Part shown: positions 49,901 through 57,194 of the stretch, in pieces
Numbering within the stretch: position 1 is the stretch's first letter
Layout: every line of letters begins with the position of its first letter
From: Streptomyces sp. JHA26
GTDB lineage: Bacteria; Actinomycetota; Actinomycetes; Streptomycetales; Streptomycetaceae
Length of the DNA: 64,000 bases
Direction: 5' to 3'
Assembly (NCBI RefSeq): GCF_002005565.1
Contig: NZ_BDJC01000003.1
Coordinates: 62,001 to 126,000, forward strand
Notes under the pieces: generated by a model
What the model saw: the letters and a program-made list of their open reading frames with translations, nothing else
What the model was told of the DNA's origin: nothing
The model's database searches: none
Program-made: the position numbers and the translations under genes

Positions 49901-51653
49901 CGCCCTGTCCTGCTCCACCACGTTCGAACTCGGCGTCGACGTGGGTGAACTGCAGGCCGTCGTCCTGCGCAACATGCCGCCCTCCACCGCCAACTACGTG
50001 CAGCGGGCCGGACGCGCAGGCCGGCGCGCGGACTCCGCCGCGCTCGTCCTCACCTACGCCCAGCGACGCCCCCACGACCTCGCACGGTTCGCGGAACCCC
50101 ACCGGATGATCGCCGGAGAGGTCCGGGCCCCGATCGTTCCCGTCGACAACGTCCGGATCGACCGCCGCCACGCCCACTCGATTGCCCTCGCCGCGTTCTT
50201 CCGCGCCATGAAGGAGGAACGGGGTCGCATCTGGCGTAAGGCGGGAGAGTTCTTCCTGCCGGACGAAACCACCGGCGAGACCGCCGCACACCTCGTGCGC
50301 GACTGGCTCACGCCCGTCCCGGAGAGCGTGGCGGCGTCGATTCGCCGGGTGCTTCCCGCAAGCGTCCAGGACGAGATCGACGTGCAGTCGGGCTCCTGGG
50401 TCGGCGAATTGGACCGGCTGCTGCGGGCGGCGGGACAGATCCTCGACCAGGACGTCACCGCCTACAGCGAACGACGCGACCAGGCGGTGGCCGCCCGCAA
50501 GTACCGGCTGGCCGACATGTACGAGAAGGTCATCCGCAACCTGACACACCGTGACCTCCTCGGTGTCCTGGCCAACCGCAACGTCCTGCCCAAGTACGGC
50601 TTCCCCGTGGACACCGTCGAACTGCGCATCCCGCAGGACAGCGGCGCCGTATCCGGTCAGCTCGAGCTCACCCGTGCTCTCAGTGCCGCCGTCCACGAGT
50701 ACGCGCCGGGAGCCGAGATCGTGGCGGGCGGCCGTCTGTGGGCGTCCGCGGGCGTCTACCGACTGCCCGACCGTGAACTGGTCAGCCGTCACTACACGGT
50801 GTGCGACACCTGCGGCCGTTACCGCGAGGCCACCGAGCCCGTCGATCCCACCTGCACCGCCTGCGGTGCGCTGTCCACCTCCGCGCCGCGCCGCTACGTC
50901 GAGCCGGTCTACGGGTTCGTTGCCGCGCGCGGACCCCAGCGCAGCCCGGGACAGACACCGCCGCGCCGCTCCTGGTACGGCGACGTCCACATGTCCACCG
51001 ACACCGCGGACGTCCACGAAGGAACCACCGTCTTCGCCTCCGGACACACCACGGTCTGGTCGGCGGGCGCCCGGGGCGAGATGGTCGTCGTCTCGGAAGG
51101 GCCGGGCGGCGCCGGGTACGAGATCTGCGACTGGTGCGGCTGGGGTCGTCCGCACGCGCGGGCGGGGTCCCGGGGTGCGGCACACCCTCATCTGCTGAAG
51201 GACGCGCAATGCAGCGGACCGCTCCGGGTCGTCTCCCTCGCGCACCGGTACCAGACGGACTTCCTCCAGATCCGCCTCGACCCGCTCACCGCCCTCAGCG
51301 CGACGCAGGAAACCCTACGCTCCGGTCTCTACGCACTGCTGGAAGGCGCGGCCGCCCACCTGGAGATCAGCAGGGACGACATCGACGGCACGGTCCACAC
51401 CGGGACCGACGGCATGCCGTCACTGCTGCTCTTCGACACCACACCGGGCGGCGCGGGTAACACGATCCGCATCGGCGAGCATCTCGAAGCCGTCGTCGAA
51501 GCGGCGGCCGACCGGATGGACGGCTGTGAATGCGGCCCCGAGAGCAGCTGCTACGCATGCCTGCGGACCTTCCGCAACGAGCGCTTCCACGAGCTGCTGA
51601 GCCGCCGCGAGGCCACGGCGCTCCTGGGCGCCTTGTCAGGGGTCGGCCACTGA
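46959..51653 (+). CDS. DEAD/DEAH helicase with DUF1998 (MZB) domain
   Basis: A 1564-aa SF2 helicase. Walker A VVATGTGSGKTESFLLPVL is near residue 110, LLYPMNALANDQMKRLR near 150, motif II VVVDEAHVYDGARGAELAML near 250 and the SAT motif at IATSATVG. Zinc ribbons lie near 470 (CTRPSFELGACRRCGAVH) and 549 (CTRCASVH). Helicase-C motifs FELGVDVGELQAVVLRNMPP and QRAGRAGRR are near 990-1025, a further ribbon CDTCGRYREAT is near 1280, and the DUF1998/MZB region has LLLFDTTPGGAGNTI (~1490) and CECGPESSCYACLRTFRNER (~1523). It starts at GTG 46959 with a weak GGAG site. It is shorter than the 2267-aa helicase in this island and lacks its Vsr-like tail. Its specific partners appear to be the genes before and after it. 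Confidence 0.92.
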   Translation: MHSLDPLATSTLISDTYRRYLRSLLPLREPRLAEALAHAIDTSPLLTKGPLLEATPAYAPGATLNELIGEGVLDPAFRRLTGPALPADRPLYRHQEQALRKAVAGRNLVVATGTGSGKTESFLLPVLNALAAEHARGTLDPGVRALLLYPMNALANDQMKRLRRLLAETPHITFGRYTGDTKDDPRQAADTFEQLNPGEPRLPNELLSRREMRATPPHILLTNYAMLEYLLLRPQDMDLFEGEHAGGWKFVVVDEAHVYDGARGAELAMLLRRLKDRVGQGRDIQAIATSATVGAEENPAAVTAFAQALFDVPFHWDADDPDAQDLVTATRVAAPDGPHWGPLPTTEYLRLAATADPGPEIVSAARMHGLPATTAPAAALAAEAGTAALRRALAEGPRPVGEIAQAVFPGDPVGPAAVTALIQLASQVTDTDGAPVLSARYHLFARATEGAFTCLDPVGPHLDLARHEVCPHCTRPSFELGACRRCGAVHLHGTLDGPGGRPRLVHRKSPDKPHTWLLLDGDGTGAGVDEDDETLGESAKGGLSERRLCTRCASVHPAGTVACAVDGCEGSELRRVHQLDTREGTPASCLACGARGHGMIRLFETGNEAAAAVLGTALYQALPPETDGPAAALPGRGRKLLFFSDSRQAAAYFAPYLEGSYTRIQHRRLMTQAVLKGCPGPDEPLHIDDLVAHTVRAADRAGVFRRNDSRQAKQREVALWVMQEVLSIDDRQSLEGLGLLRVDLDREPFWRPPAALTSVGLSDDEAWSLVQELLRTVRNQGALTMPEDVDASDEAFAPRRGPVWVRSKGSDAKRKVISWLPSAAGVSNRRVDYLERVLDALGHQGDRRGTALDVLGRLWSDLSTGHLADWLPGETQAGIGAVRRLDHAWLRLRPVSDDSEPLYACDRCRRVVAVSVRGVCPTLRCTGRLEEYKPTTETEGHLRRLYRTFDPVPLRAQEHTAQWTGEKAAEIQGEFVRGQVNALSCSTTFELGVDVGELQAVVLRNMPPSTANYVQRAGRAGRRADSAALVLTYAQRRPHDLARFAEPHRMIAGEVRAPIVPVDNVRIDRRHAHSIALAAFFRAMKEERGRIWRKAGEFFLPDETTGETAAHLVRDWLTPVPESVAASIRRVLPASVQDEIDVQSGSWVGELDRLLRAAGQILDQDVTAYSERRDQAVAARKYRLADMYEKVIRNLTHRDLLGVLANRNVLPKYGFPVDTVELRIPQDSGAVSGQLELTRALSAAVHEYAPGAEIVAGGRLWASAGVYRLPDRELVSRHYTVCDTCGRYREATEPVDPTCTACGALSTSAPRRYVEPVYGFVAARGPQRSPGQTPPRRSWYGDVHMSTDTADVHEGTTVFASGHTTVWSAGARGEMVVVSEGPGGAGYEICDWCGWGRPHARAGSRGAAHPHLLKDAQCSGPLRVVSLAHRYQTDFLQIRLDPLTALSATQETLRSGLYALLEGAAAHLEISRDDIDGTVHTGTDGMPSLLLFDTTPGGAGNTIRIGEHLEAVVEAAADRMDGCECGPESSCYACLRTFRNERFHELLSRREATALLGALSGVGH

Positions 51654-51777
51654 TCGCACGAAGGTGAAATACGAGAGAAAGGGCAGCTTGTGAAGTGGCT
51701 GTAGGAGCCACATACTGGTGCCGAGAACGATCAGTGTGGCGTCGCCCCGGTGGGCACGGGCAGTCTCGGGGGAAGCA

Positions 51778-53301
51778 GTGAGTGGTCCGGACAGCAGACT
51801 CGTGCAGACCGCGGTGATCGGGAGCCCGAACTCGGGACGTGCGATCATCCTGCCGACGGACGCCGATGAACTGCTGCGGTGGCGTCGTGGTCACCGTACC
51901 TACTCGTACTGGTGCGGAACTCAGCTCGGTGGCTGTGGCAACGAGCTCTCCGACCGCCTGTACCGCGACAAGGTCTGCCACTTCGCGCACCGACCCCACA
52001 CCTCCTGCCATCGCACGGCCACGGGTGCCAACAGCGCCGACCACCTCTTCATCAAGGACGACCTCGCCGCCTGGACCGGCAGACTCGGGATCAAGGGACG
52101 TGCCACCTCACGCGATCTCGGGTCCGGACCGGGCGACGCCGTCGACTTCCGCACCGGGAACGGCGGGCAGCAGCACGTACGCTTCCAGTTCAGCAAGCTC
52201 TCCCACGCCGAGTGGACCAGCACACGTGATCGGCTGACGCGCGAGGCGGCCACCCTCGACTGGGTCTTCGGGCCGAGCACCGTGCCACCGGAAACCATGG
52301 AAGAGCTGTGTGACGAGTACGGATACCTGCTTCGTTTCCGTTTCGAGACGCACGGCGCGGCCCGGCACATCCGTCTCCGGGCGGAGGACCCCCGGAACAG
52401 CACCGAATGGGTGCCACTCCGGGCCTGCGCCATGACTCCCGAGGGGCTGCGGGTGCCAGGAGCCGAGCGGCGCCGCCGCACCTCCGGTTCGCGGCCTCTC
52501 GACGCGGCGGGTACCGCGGCGGCGCCGAGGCCGCGCGACGACCAAGTACGAGCGCTGAGGGAGGCGCTGATCACCGCCGCACGCCTCCGGACCAGGCCCA
52601 CCTGGGAGGCGCTGTGCCGCACAGCCGGCGGTGACCTGCTGGAGGTCTCTCCGCAGGACCGGGCCGGCCTGCTCATCGCCGTGGAACAGGCCGGCGGAGA
52701 GAGCGCACCGCTGCTGTCGGCCCTTCTGAGAACCGCAGAGGGTGAACCACCGCCCTACATCCGGGAAGTCGTCGCCGCTGCCGGGGGCGGGACACCGGCC
52801 ACGGCACAGGTGTTGAAGCGCTGGTGCCAGCGGGAGACCGACCGGGCGTTCGCCGTGTACGGAATGCCGTCCCGCACCGCTCCGGCGCGTCTGGCGCTCA
52901 CCACCGACGGACGGATCGCCGCGCAGGGAGCCGCGCCGGCGACGCGGCGAACCATCGTCCATGTCGAGGCCCGCGCCTCGGTACTGGAAGTCACACCGCT
53001 TCATGAAGCCCTGCGCGGTGCACGGGAGAAGCAGGACAGAAGGCTCGTGGTGGGGCTTCTCGAACAGGCGGAAGACTCGATAGTCACCCTGCCGAAACCC
53101 GAACACGCCAAACTGCTCCAGGAGATGAGGACGGCACGCGACTGGCTGAACAGCGGGGTGACGAAGCGCAAGCGGAAGCGCCAGGCGCCGGCGAATCCGG
53201 GGAAGAAGACGCGGGCCAAGAAGAAGGGCAGCACGCTGAGGGATGCCCGTCCGCTGCCGGGCCTCGGGGGAAAGCCCAAGAAGAGGAAGCCGTCACGGTG
53301 A
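51778..53301 (+). CDS. CoiA-like zinc-finger protein, third gene of candidate system
   Basis: A 507-aa protein from GTG 51778 (after GGGGGAAG). Near residues 40-78 is a cysteine/histidine cluster, SYWCGTQLGGCGNELSDRLY then KVCHFAHRPHTSCHR. Its C..C..HFAH pattern recalls the zinc-binding start of competence CoiA-like proteins. Next, ADHLFIKDDLAAWTGRLG and AVDFRTGNGGQQHVRFQFSK could be the first strands of a restriction-endonuclease-like fold, as in CoiA, but the catalytic residues are not clear. Residues ~240-430 are helical with WEALCRTAGG-type repeats; the C terminus is very Lys/Arg-rich (KRKRKRQAPANPGKKTRAKK), suiting nucleic-acid binding. It lies 125 bp after the helicase on the same strand. 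A nuclease role is inference. Confidence 0.75.
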   Translation: MSGPDSRLVQTAVIGSPNSGRAIILPTDADELLRWRRGHRTYSYWCGTQLGGCGNELSDRLYRDKVCHFAHRPHTSCHRTATGANSADHLFIKDDLAAWTGRLGIKGRATSRDLGSGPGDAVDFRTGNGGQQHVRFQFSKLSHAEWTSTRDRLTREAATLDWVFGPSTVPPETMEELCDEYGYLLRFRFETHGAARHIRLRAEDPRNSTEWVPLRACAMTPEGLRVPGAERRRRTSGSRPLDAAGTAAAPRPRDDQVRALREALITAARLRTRPTWEALCRTAGGDLLEVSPQDRAGLLIAVEQAGGESAPLLSALLRTAEGEPPPYIREVVAAAGGGTPATAQVLKRWCQRETDRAFAVYGMPSRTAPARLALTTDGRIAAQGAAPATRRTIVHVEARASVLEVTPLHEALRGAREKQDRRLVVGLLEQAEDSIVTLPKPEHAKLLQEMRTARDWLNSGVTKRKRKRQAPANPGKKTRAKKKGSTLRDARPLPGLGGKPKKRKPSR

Positions 53302-53369
53302 ACCCGCGCTCCGCCCGGCAGCCGCAGGAGACTGCGGCGCACCCGCCGGACCGTCAGCGGAACGCGGCG

Positions 53370-53530
53370 AGTCCAGCGAGGACGCGCCGATCGCCTGTGG
53401 CCTGCTCATCTCCGGCGTCCTGCGCGAGGCGGGGCTGCCCGCGGGCGTGCTCAACGTCGTCACCAACGACCGCGCCGACGCCGCCGAGGTGGTCTCCGCA
53501 CTGATCGCCGACCCTCGGGTGCGGATGGTC
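53370..53530 (+). pseudogene. Fragment of aldehyde dehydrogenase
   Basis: One frame reads SSEDAPIACGLLISGVLREA, then GLPAGVLNVVTNDRADAAEV and SALIADPRVRM, a clear internal piece of a benzaldehyde/vanillin-type aldehyde dehydrogenase. This is the stretch before the G-S-T-xx-G cofactor motif. There is no start, catalytic Cys or C terminus: only ~54 codons remain. It breaks off where an unrelated remnant on the other strand begins. Confidence 0.75.
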
Positions 53531-53532
53531 GA

Positions 53533-53690
53533 CTACGTGGTGGACGCCGCGGTCTTCTTGGCCGCGTTGATCAGGGCGACCAGGGTGGCCAACGCGGCGA
53601 CCTGGTCGTCGTCGTAGTGCTTGCGCACCCGGGCCCGGGTCTCGTCGGACACGCCCTCGGAGGCGTCGACGGGGGCCGAACGTCTCCGTG
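53533..53690 (-). pseudogene. C-terminal fragment of carboxymuconolactone decarboxylase/AhpD-like protein
   Basis: Leftward, the frame reads SEGVSDETRARVRKHYDDDQ, then VAALATLVALINAAKKTAAS before a TAG at 53535-53533. This matches the C-terminal helices (H/Y-D..Q/LAALV.LIALINA) of AhpD/CMD-family proteins. The upstream part with the CxxC active site is missing. It abuts the aldehyde dehydrogenase fragment tail to tail, indicating a recombination scar. Confidence 0.6.
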
Positions 53691-53783
53691 TGAGCGGCAG
53701 TCACCCGCGCCGCGGCATTCTTCGGCCGTCACATGGCTATCGCGCGTCGGCGTGTCGGTGTACGGTCTCGGGCCGATGGGCTT

Positions 53784-53797
53784 TGGGAGCGCTCCCA
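53784..53797. promoter_or_regulatory. CebR operator (cellulase control box)
   Basis: The 14-bp palindrome TGGGAGCGCTCCCA is an exact match to the CebR (LacI-family, cellobiose-responsive repressor) binding sequence known from Streptomyces cellulase genes. It lies ~143 bp upstream of the GH5 endoglucanase start, so the gene should be repressed without cellobiose/cello-oligosaccharides and induced with them. Confidence 0.9.
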
Positions 53798-53854
53798 TCG
53801 CGTCGCGCCGCGCTGCACCACGCCGCGCTCGCACGACACGAGTCATCGCACGTA

Positions 53855-53929
53855 TGCGCACCGCACGAGTTCGCACCGCACGAGTTCGCACCGCATGAGT
53901 TTGCACCGCACGAGTTCGCATCGCATGAG
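53855..53929. repeat. 15-bp tandem repeat array in the endoglucanase leader
   Basis: About five near-identical 15-bp units (CGCACGAGTTCGCAC type, with CATGAGTTTGCAC variants) occupy the leader between the CebR box and the GTG start. The last unit runs directly into the GAGGAGG ribosome site. It reads as a repeated Ala/Arg/Val-type peptide in one frame, but no gene is supported. It could affect mRNA structure or be slippage-prone. Confidence 0.8.
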
Positions 53930-53939
53930 GAGGAACGCT

Positions 53940-55310
53940 GTGAAACGCTTTTTGGCCCTACTGGCGACCTGTGCGACGGTCCTGGGCCTCACGGCACTGT
54001 CCGGTCCGCAGGCGGTGGCCGCCACCGGCTGCCGGGTCGACTACACGGTGGCCAGTCAGTGGCAGGGCGGCTTCCAGGCCGGAGTGAGGATCACCAACCT
54101 GGGCGGCCCCGTCTCCGGATGGACGCTCGGATTCACCCTGCCCGACGCCGGGCAGAAGGTCGTCCAGGGCTGGAACGCCACCTGGTCGCAGTCCGGCTCC
54201 ACGGTCACCGCCACCGCTGTCGACTGGAACCGCACACTGGCCACCGGCGCGACCGCCGACGTGGGCTTCACCGGCTCCTTCACGGGCGCCAACCCGAAAC
54301 CCACGGCGTTCACGCTCAACGGCGTCGCCTGCACGGGCTCCGTCGAAGAACCCCCGCCCACCTCGGGCGACGGCACCCCCGTGGACATCAACGGACAGTT
54401 GCACGTCTGCGGCGTCAACCTCTGCAACCAGTACAACCGCCCCATCCAGCTGCGCGGCATGAGCACCCACGGCATCCAGTGGTTCAGCCAGTGCTACACC
54501 AACGCGTCCCTGGACGCGCTCGCGAACGACTGGCGGTCGGACCTGCTGCGCATCTCCATGTACGTGCAGGAGGACGGTTACGAGACCGACCCCGCGGGCT
54601 TCACCAACCGTGTGAACAGCCTCGTCGACATGGCCGAGGCCCGTGGCATGTACGCCGTGATCGACTTCCACACCCTCACGCCGGGCGACCCGAACTTCAA
54701 CCTCGACCGCGCGAAGACGTTCTTCGCCTCCGTCGCCGCCCGCAACGCCGGCAAGAACAACGTGATCTACGAGATCGCCAACGAGCCCAACGGCGTGAGC
54801 TGGGCGGGCATCAAGAGCTACGCCGAGCAGGTCATCCCGGTGATCCGGGCCGCCGACCCGGACGCCGTCGTCATCGTCGGCACCCGCGGCTGGTCCTCGC
54901 TGGGAGTCTCGGACGGCTCCAACGAGAGCGAGGTCGTCGCCAACCCAGTCAACGCCACCAACATCATGTACGCCTTCCACTTCTACGCCGCGAGCCACAA
55001 GGACAACTACCGTGCCACGGTGAGCCGGGCGGCCTCCCGACTGCCGCTGTTCGTCTCCGAGTTCGGCACGGTGAGCGCCACCGGCGGCGGAGCGGTGGAC
55101 CGGGCGAGCAGCATCGCCTGGCTGGACCTGCTCGACCAGCTGAAGATCAGCTACGCGAACTGGACCTACTCCGACGCCGACGAGGGCAGCGCGGCGTTCC
55201 GGCCCGGCACCTGCGACGGCACCGACTACAGCAGCAGCGGCGTGCTGACCGAGTCCGGCGCGCTGCTCAAGAGCCGGATCAGCACCCCGGACAACTTCCC
55301 CACGAGCTGA
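53940..55310 (+). CDS. Secreted GH5 endoglucanase (cellulase) with N-terminal CBM2
   Basis: A 456-aa secreted protein. The signal peptide spans ~1-29 (VKRFLALLATCATVLGLTAL..AVA). CBM2 at ~31-130 has the surface Trp pattern (GWTLGFTLP, QGWNATWSQSGSTVTA) and Cys pair typical of cellulose binding. A short linker precedes a GH5 catalytic domain (~145-456). Its landmarks are QLRGMSTHGIQW, the acid/base Glu in IYEIANEPNG (~281) and the nucleophile Glu in LFVSEFGTV (~373). The CBM-first order fits Streptomyces endoglucanases. It starts at GTG 53940, preceded by GAGGAGG. It hydrolyses internal beta-1,4 bonds in cellulose outside the cell. An upstream CebR box predicts cellobiose induction; a strong hairpin follows the stop. 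Confidence 0.95.
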   Translation: MKRFLALLATCATVLGLTALSGPQAVAATGCRVDYTVASQWQGGFQAGVRITNLGGPVSGWTLGFTLPDAGQKVVQGWNATWSQSGSTVTATAVDWNRTLATGATADVGFTGSFTGANPKPTAFTLNGVACTGSVEEPPPTSGDGTPVDINGQLHVCGVNLCNQYNRPIQLRGMSTHGIQWFSQCYTNASLDALANDWRSDLLRISMYVQEDGYETDPAGFTNRVNSLVDMAEARGMYAVIDFHTLTPGDPNFNLDRAKTFFASVAARNAGKNNVIYEIANEPNGVSWAGIKSYAEQVIPVIRAADPDAVVIVGTRGWSSLGVSDGSNESEVVANPVNATNIMYAFHFYAASHKDNYRATVSRAASRLPLFVSEFGTVSATGGGAVDRASSIAWLDLLDQLKISYANWTYSDADEGSAAFRPGTCDGTDYSSSGVLTESGALLKSRISTPDNFPTS

Positions 55311-55318
55311 CCCCCGAC

Positions 55319-55342
55319 GGGGGTCCGGCCGACCGGACCCCC
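55319..55342 (+). terminator. Hairpin terminator after the endoglucanase
   Basis: A perfect 10-bp stem (GGGGGTCCGG/CCGGACCCCC) with a 4-base loop begins 8 bp past the stop codon. There is no U-tract, as is usual for GC-rich actinobacterial terminators. Confidence 0.75.
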
Positions 55343-55350
55343 ACCCCGCC

Positions 55351-55370
55351 GATGGGGAGCGCTCCCCATC
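55351..55370. promoter_or_regulatory. CebR-like 20-bp palindrome upstream of the CBM2/Cip1-like gene
   Basis: A perfect 20-bp palindrome GATGGGGAGCGCTCCCCATC lies between the endoglucanase terminator and the next gene. It contains the CebR core GGGAGCGCTCCC, widened by one G/C on each side relative to the box at 53784. It probably places the downstream gene (start 55429) under the same cellobiose-responsive control, ~60 bp upstream of the start codon. Confidence 0.8.
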
Positions 55371-55428
55371 CCGTCCCCCCGCTTTCGCACCTCGTACGTC
55401 CCTCTCCCCCCTCACCTCGGAGGCACAA

Positions 55429-56598
55429 GTGCGCTCCCTTCTCGCACGGTTACCGCGGCGGCCCTGGGCCGCGGTCCTCACCGCCGCCGTACTGTCGGCA
55501 TCCGCCCTCACGGTGCTGCCCGCGAGCGGCGCCGAGACCGGCGCCGAGACCGGCTGCCGGGTCGACTACACCGTGAACAAGTGGGCCGACGGCTACACCG
55601 CACAGGTCAAGGTCACCAATCTCGGTCCGACGCTCGACAGTTGGCGGCTGACCTGGACCTACACCGGCGACCAGCGGGTGACCTCCGCCTGGAACGCGAC
55701 CGTCACCCAGACCGGCGCGTCCGTCGTCGCCGACAGCCTCGGCTGGAACGGCACGCTGCCCACGGGAGGCGCCGCCGAGTTCGGTCTGCAGGGGACCTGG
55801 CGTTCGGCCGACCCCGCACCGAGCGACTTCGCCCTCAACGGCGTGTCGTGCGGCGGCGACGGCACCACGCCGCCGACCACGCCCCCGCCCACGACCCCGC
55901 CACCCGGCGCGGACTGCGGCGACGCCGCGCTCTGCTCGGACTTCGAGGACCAGACCGGCTCCACCCCGTCCGGCGCCTGGCGCTTCACCGCACCCGACTG
56001 CCAGGGCACCGGGACGGCCGCCGTGGACACCGCCGTCGCGCACAGCGGCAGCCGGTCGCTGCGGATCGACGGCCGGGCCGGCTACTGCAACCACGCCTTC
56101 GTCGCCTCCACCGCGGACCTGTCCTCGGTCGGTCCGGTCATGCACGTACGCATGTGGGTGCGGCACACCACCGCGCTCCCCTCCGCCCACGTCACCTTCG
56201 TCTCCCTGCCCGACTCCTCCCAGAGCGGGCGGAGCCTGCGCGTCGGCGGCCAGAACGGCGCCCTGCAGTGGAACCGGGAGAGCGACGACGCCACCCTGCC
56301 GGAGCAGAGCCCGGCCGGCGTGGCGCTGAGCAGGCCGCTGCCGACGGGAAGCTGGCAGTGCCTGCGTTTCGCGATCGACACGACGGCCCCCGGACTCGAC
56401 ACCTGGCTCGATGACGAGCAGATTCCGGGACTGCACGCCGACGGTGTGCCGACGCAGGACGTCGACCGGCAGTGGCTCGCCCGCACCACCCCGCCCCGCC
56501 CCACCGCCCTGCGACTGGGCTGGGAGAGCTACGGGACGGGCGACGACACCCTGTGGTTCGACGACGTGGCCGTCGGCTCCGCCCCCATCGGCTGCTGA
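55429..56598 (+). CDS. Secreted CBM2 protein with Cip1-like C-terminal domain
   Basis: A 389-aa secreted protein. Signal peptide ~1-36; CBM2 ~40-145 (CRVDYTVNKWADGYTAQVKV, TSAWNATVTQTGASVVADSL); a Thr/Pro linker; then a C-terminal domain (~160-389). This domain, with HVRMWVRHTT, LRVGGQNGALQWNRESDDAT, GSWQCLRFAIDT, LGWESYGTGDDTLWFDDVAVG and a final Cys, resembles Cip1 of Trichoderma and its Streptomyces relatives. Cip1 has a lyase-like jelly-roll fold and is co-regulated with cellulases, but its activity is not well established. The start GTG 55429 follows GGAGGC. The CebR-like palindrome upstream and the preceding endoglucanase fit a cellulose-degradation role. Confidence 0.85.
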   Translation: MRSLLARLPRRPWAAVLTAAVLSASALTVLPASGAETGAETGCRVDYTVNKWADGYTAQVKVTNLGPTLDSWRLTWTYTGDQRVTSAWNATVTQTGASVVADSLGWNGTLPTGGAAEFGLQGTWRSADPAPSDFALNGVSCGGDGTTPPTTPPPTTPPPGADCGDAALCSDFEDQTGSTPSGAWRFTAPDCQGTGTAAVDTAVAHSGSRSLRIDGRAGYCNHAFVASTADLSSVGPVMHVRMWVRHTTALPSAHVTFVSLPDSSQSGRSLRVGGQNGALQWNRESDDATLPEQSPAGVALSRPLPTGSWQCLRFAIDTTAPGLDTWLDDEQIPGLHADGVPTQDVDRQWLARTTPPRPTALRLGWESYGTGDDTLWFDDVAVGSAPIGC

Positions 56599-56606
56599 CA
56601 GCCCTC

Positions 56607-56660
56607 CCGGCCGGGACTCCCGGCCGGCGCCCACCCCGGCGTCCCACCCGGACGCCGGGG
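56607..56660 (+). terminator. Tandem hairpins after the CBM2/Cip1-like gene
   Basis: Two adjacent hairpins follow the stop. The first pairs CCGGCCGGGA (56607-56616) with TCCCGGCCGG (56618-56627). The second pairs CCCCGGCGTCC (56634-56644) with GGACGCCGGGG (56650-56660). Together they look like a strong factor-independent terminator of the GC-rich type. Confidence 0.75.
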
Positions 56661-57190
56661 CGGACGGTCATGTTCCGGACGAGTACTCCGCACATGTCGC
56701 AGAACCGCGGCGGCCGGCGTCCTGTGTGGAGGATGGCTCCGTGCTCGACGAAGCGCTCACCTGGCGCACCGTCAGGCAGGTCGGCATCTGGGCAGCACGA
56801 GTTCTCGCAACTCCGAGACAGGTGCTCGAGTGGGTGCTCGGTCGCCGATGGTGCAACAGCCTGGTTTTGCGCGGAAGCGCAGGCGAGGAGCCATCACGCA
56901 GGAGTCCGAAGTGCTGCGCACCATGTTCAGGTCCAAGATCTGGCACTTGGTCATTCCCGCAGGTCAGAGGCATGAATGTCGGGCTGAGGTCAGCAGACGG
57001 TCAGCATCGGACGCGGCGGTGTCCTGGCGTTGCTGACGTCCGGGCCGCGAGGGGAGTGACCCGGCCCGGCGCCGCCAGGGCCTCTGGTCAGGACGCGGCT
57101 GCGTCTTCAGCGGACCAAGCCTGACGATCAAGACGCAGTCGGCCCGGTGAGGACCACGTGGCGGCCAGGGACGGGACCCGTCGGTCCGCC
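56661..57190. other. ~530 bp with no supported gene
   Basis: Open frames on both strands are short and mismatched to any family I know. The stretch near 56,760-56,980 is less GC-rich than its surroundings, as might be expected of decayed or foreign DNA. No repeats, hairpins or operators stood out. Confidence 0.4.
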
Positions 57191-57194
57191 TGCG

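Noticed and set aside
46896..51245. A 1449-codon leftward frame antisense to the second helicase
   Set aside because: Gly/Val/Ala-rich shadow without motifs; rightward frame contains complete helicase and MZB motifs.
43803..53301. Zorya or firm Druantia assignment for the three-gene locus
   Set aside because: No ZorA/ZorB motor proteins; similarity to DruH cannot be judged without profile search, so left as a candidate.
53855..53929. Possible CRISPR-like array
   Set aside because: Units are only 15 bp and directly tandem, with no spacers and no cas genes nearby.
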